Shown: positions 62,997 through 64,000 of the stretch, piece after piece
Numbering within the stretch: position 1 is the stretch's first letter
Layout: every line of letters starts with the position of its first letter
Assembly: GCF_009830125.1 (NCBI RefSeq)
Contig: NZ_WUPT01000002.1
Coordinates: 902,001-966,000, forward strand
Length of the DNA: 64,000 bases
From: Kangsaoukella pontilimi
Lineage (GTDB): Bacteria; Pseudomonadota; Alphaproteobacteria; Rhodobacterales; Rhodobacteraceae
Direction: 5' to 3'
Notes under the pieces: model-generated
The model's input: the letters and a program-made list of their open reading frames with translations, nothing else
Database searches by the model: none
Told to the model about the DNA's origin: nothing
Program-made: the position numbers and the translations under genes

Positions 62997-64000
62997 TGGC
63001 CTATCGCCGTGACGGGATCCACGCGGGCGGCCGAACGTGCGGGCAGGATCGAGGCGAGGATCGCGCCGATGACGGTCAGCGTGATGGCCAGGCCATAGGA
63101 TCCTTGCGTTATGTCCATTGGCAGGGTGCCTGGCTCGAAGGCATCGCGCGAGGGGAAGGGCAAGAGTGCAAGGTATCCCAGCGCCGCGCCCATGATGCCC
63201 CCCATCAGCCCGATCAGCGCGCCCTGCGTGACGAAGACGAAGATGACGAACCCGCGCCCGGCCCCCATCGCGCGCATGATCCCGATCTCGGGGCGGCGGC
63301 GGTAGGTCGACAGCAAGAGCGCCGAGGCGACGCCGATCACGATGGTGATGAGCGCGAAGGTTTTGAGGAAATACCCGGTCTGCGCCTGTGCGTTCAGCGC
63401 CTCCATCAATTGCTCCGCCCCGTCCGTCCAGGGCACCGCGTCAAGGCCCGTCAGGGCGCGGATCCGCAGGGCCGTGGCATCGGCCGCGTTCAGATCGCCC
63501 AGCTTGATCTCGATCCGCGTGACGCCTTGCGGCATGGCATAGAGCGTCCGGGCGGTCGACAGGCTGACAAAGGCCCGCGCGCTGTCCATGCTGCCATTAC
63601 CGGTCTTGAAGATACCGCTGAGCGTCAGCGCCGCCGTGACACCGTTTGAGCTTTCCAGCCGCAGCGTCCGGCCGATCGACAGCGCCAGATCATCGGCCAG
63701 ATCGCGACCCAGCACGATCAGGCCCGACCCAAGCCGCACATCCCCCTCGACCATGTAGCCCGCCAGATCGAGGATGGCGGATTCGCGACCCGGCTCCACC
63801 CCGGTCACGCTGACCTGTGCGACCTGCGCCCCGCGCGTGACGAACCCCGCGCCGCTGATCTGCGGCGAGACGGCCCTGACCCCCGGAACCCCTTCGATCT
63901 GAGGCAGCCAGGTCGCGGCCTCGGACAGCGTTGCGGTGCGGGTGCGCACCCGTTCGGCCACGACCAGCACATGGCCCTCGGGCGAGATCAGCACGGACGG
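62993..64000 (-). CDS. ABC transporter permease, FtsX/MacB type (5' end missing)
   Basis: The frame is open to the end of the window, so the N-terminus is missing. About 335 residues remain: the periplasmic domain (LDLAGYMVEGDVRLGSGLIVLGRDLADDLALSIGRTLRL) and three C-terminal spans, with the ending ARSAARVDPVTAIGQ typical of the family. It overlaps the ATPase gene by 4 bp. A membrane fusion gene may lie beyond the window. Confidence 0.92.
   Translation of the reverse strand, partial: PSVLISPEGHVLVVAERVRTRTATLSEAATWLPQIEGVPGVRAVSPQISGAGFVTRGAQVAQVSVTGVEPGRESAILDLAGYMVEGDVRLGSGLIVLGRDLADDLALSIGRTLRLESSNGVTAALTLSGIFKTGNGSMDSARAFVSLSTARTLYAMPQGVTRIEIKLGDLNAADATALRIRALTGLDAVPWTDGAEQLMEALNAQAQTGYFLKTFALITIVIGVASALLLSTYRRRPEIGIMRAMGAGRGFVIFVFVTQGALIGLMGGIMGAALGYLALLPFPSRDAFEPGTLPMDITQGSYGLAITLTVIGAILASILPARSAARVDPVTAIGQ

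Overview
The window looks like an accessory island, possibly part of a plasmid or chromid, from a Roseobacter-group (Rhodobacterales) alphaproteobacterium. The basis is GC-rich coding with short 4-bp gene overlaps, strong AGGAG ribosome binding sites, an alphaproteobacterial-style nar operon, DUF2478, DUF932 and HflKC families, and an N-type ATPase next to an arginine deiminase operon. No rRNA, complete tRNA or CRISPR array was seen.

Layout. (1) 1-12861, plus strand: anaerobic nitrate respiration. It holds the end of narK, narGHJI, a parvulin isomerase, a hemerythrin-like protein, a beta-carbonic anhydrase, moeA, a DUF2478 protein and hemN (its own promoter region carries an FNR-like box). 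(2) 12925-16992: a TetR regulator with a dyad operator, followed by a MacAB-like efflux set and a small membrane protein. (3) 16993-20781: mobile-element debris, with a serine recombinase carrying an in-frame TGA, its small partner gene, and a truncated DUF932 gene. (4) 20782-33397: a stress block with groESL, a frameshifted Crp/Fnr regulator, many small orphan proteins, an hflKC pair and two transglutaminase-like proteins. (5) 33715-47279: ion and envelope homeostasis, including a cation P-type ATPase, a copper P-type ATPase with two apparent indels, DUF302, SHOCT, DUF2254, an NhaP-type antiporter, an intact Crp/Fnr regulator, DUF3309, CsbD, an OmpA-like lipoprotein and a GNAT. (6) 47354-51950: arcDABC, the arginine deiminase pathway. 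(7) 52145-59665: a second copy of a two-gene orphan module, then a complete N-ATPase operon (atpDCQRBEFAG). (8) 60250-64000: cupin, DUF883, a holin-like membrane protein, an SDR and the start of another ABC exporter.

How it fits together. Nitrate respiration, oxygen-independent heme synthesis, molybdenum cofactor synthesis, arginine fermentation and an ion-pumping ATPase form a low-oxygen energy and ion-homeostasis package surrounded by stress proteins. The most interesting signal is a 14-bp dyad, CTGA-N6-T(T/C)AG. I found ten exact and several one-mismatch copies in intergenic regions between 23.4 and 60.2 kb, usually 50-160 bp upstream of a start codon. The downstream genes include the orphan proteins, both P-type ATPase regions, the arginine operon, the N-ATPase, the cupin and both crp copies. 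It has the geometry of an FNR site (TTGA-N6-TCAA) with altered outer bases. The two Crp/Fnr paralogs have an altered recognition helix and are the obvious candidates to bind it. Many genes of this putative regulon occur as duplicate pairs within the window.

Several genes appear broken (recombinase, one crp, copA, DUF932). The two copA lesions lie in homopolymers and could be sequencing errors. All calls rest on reading the sequence alone.
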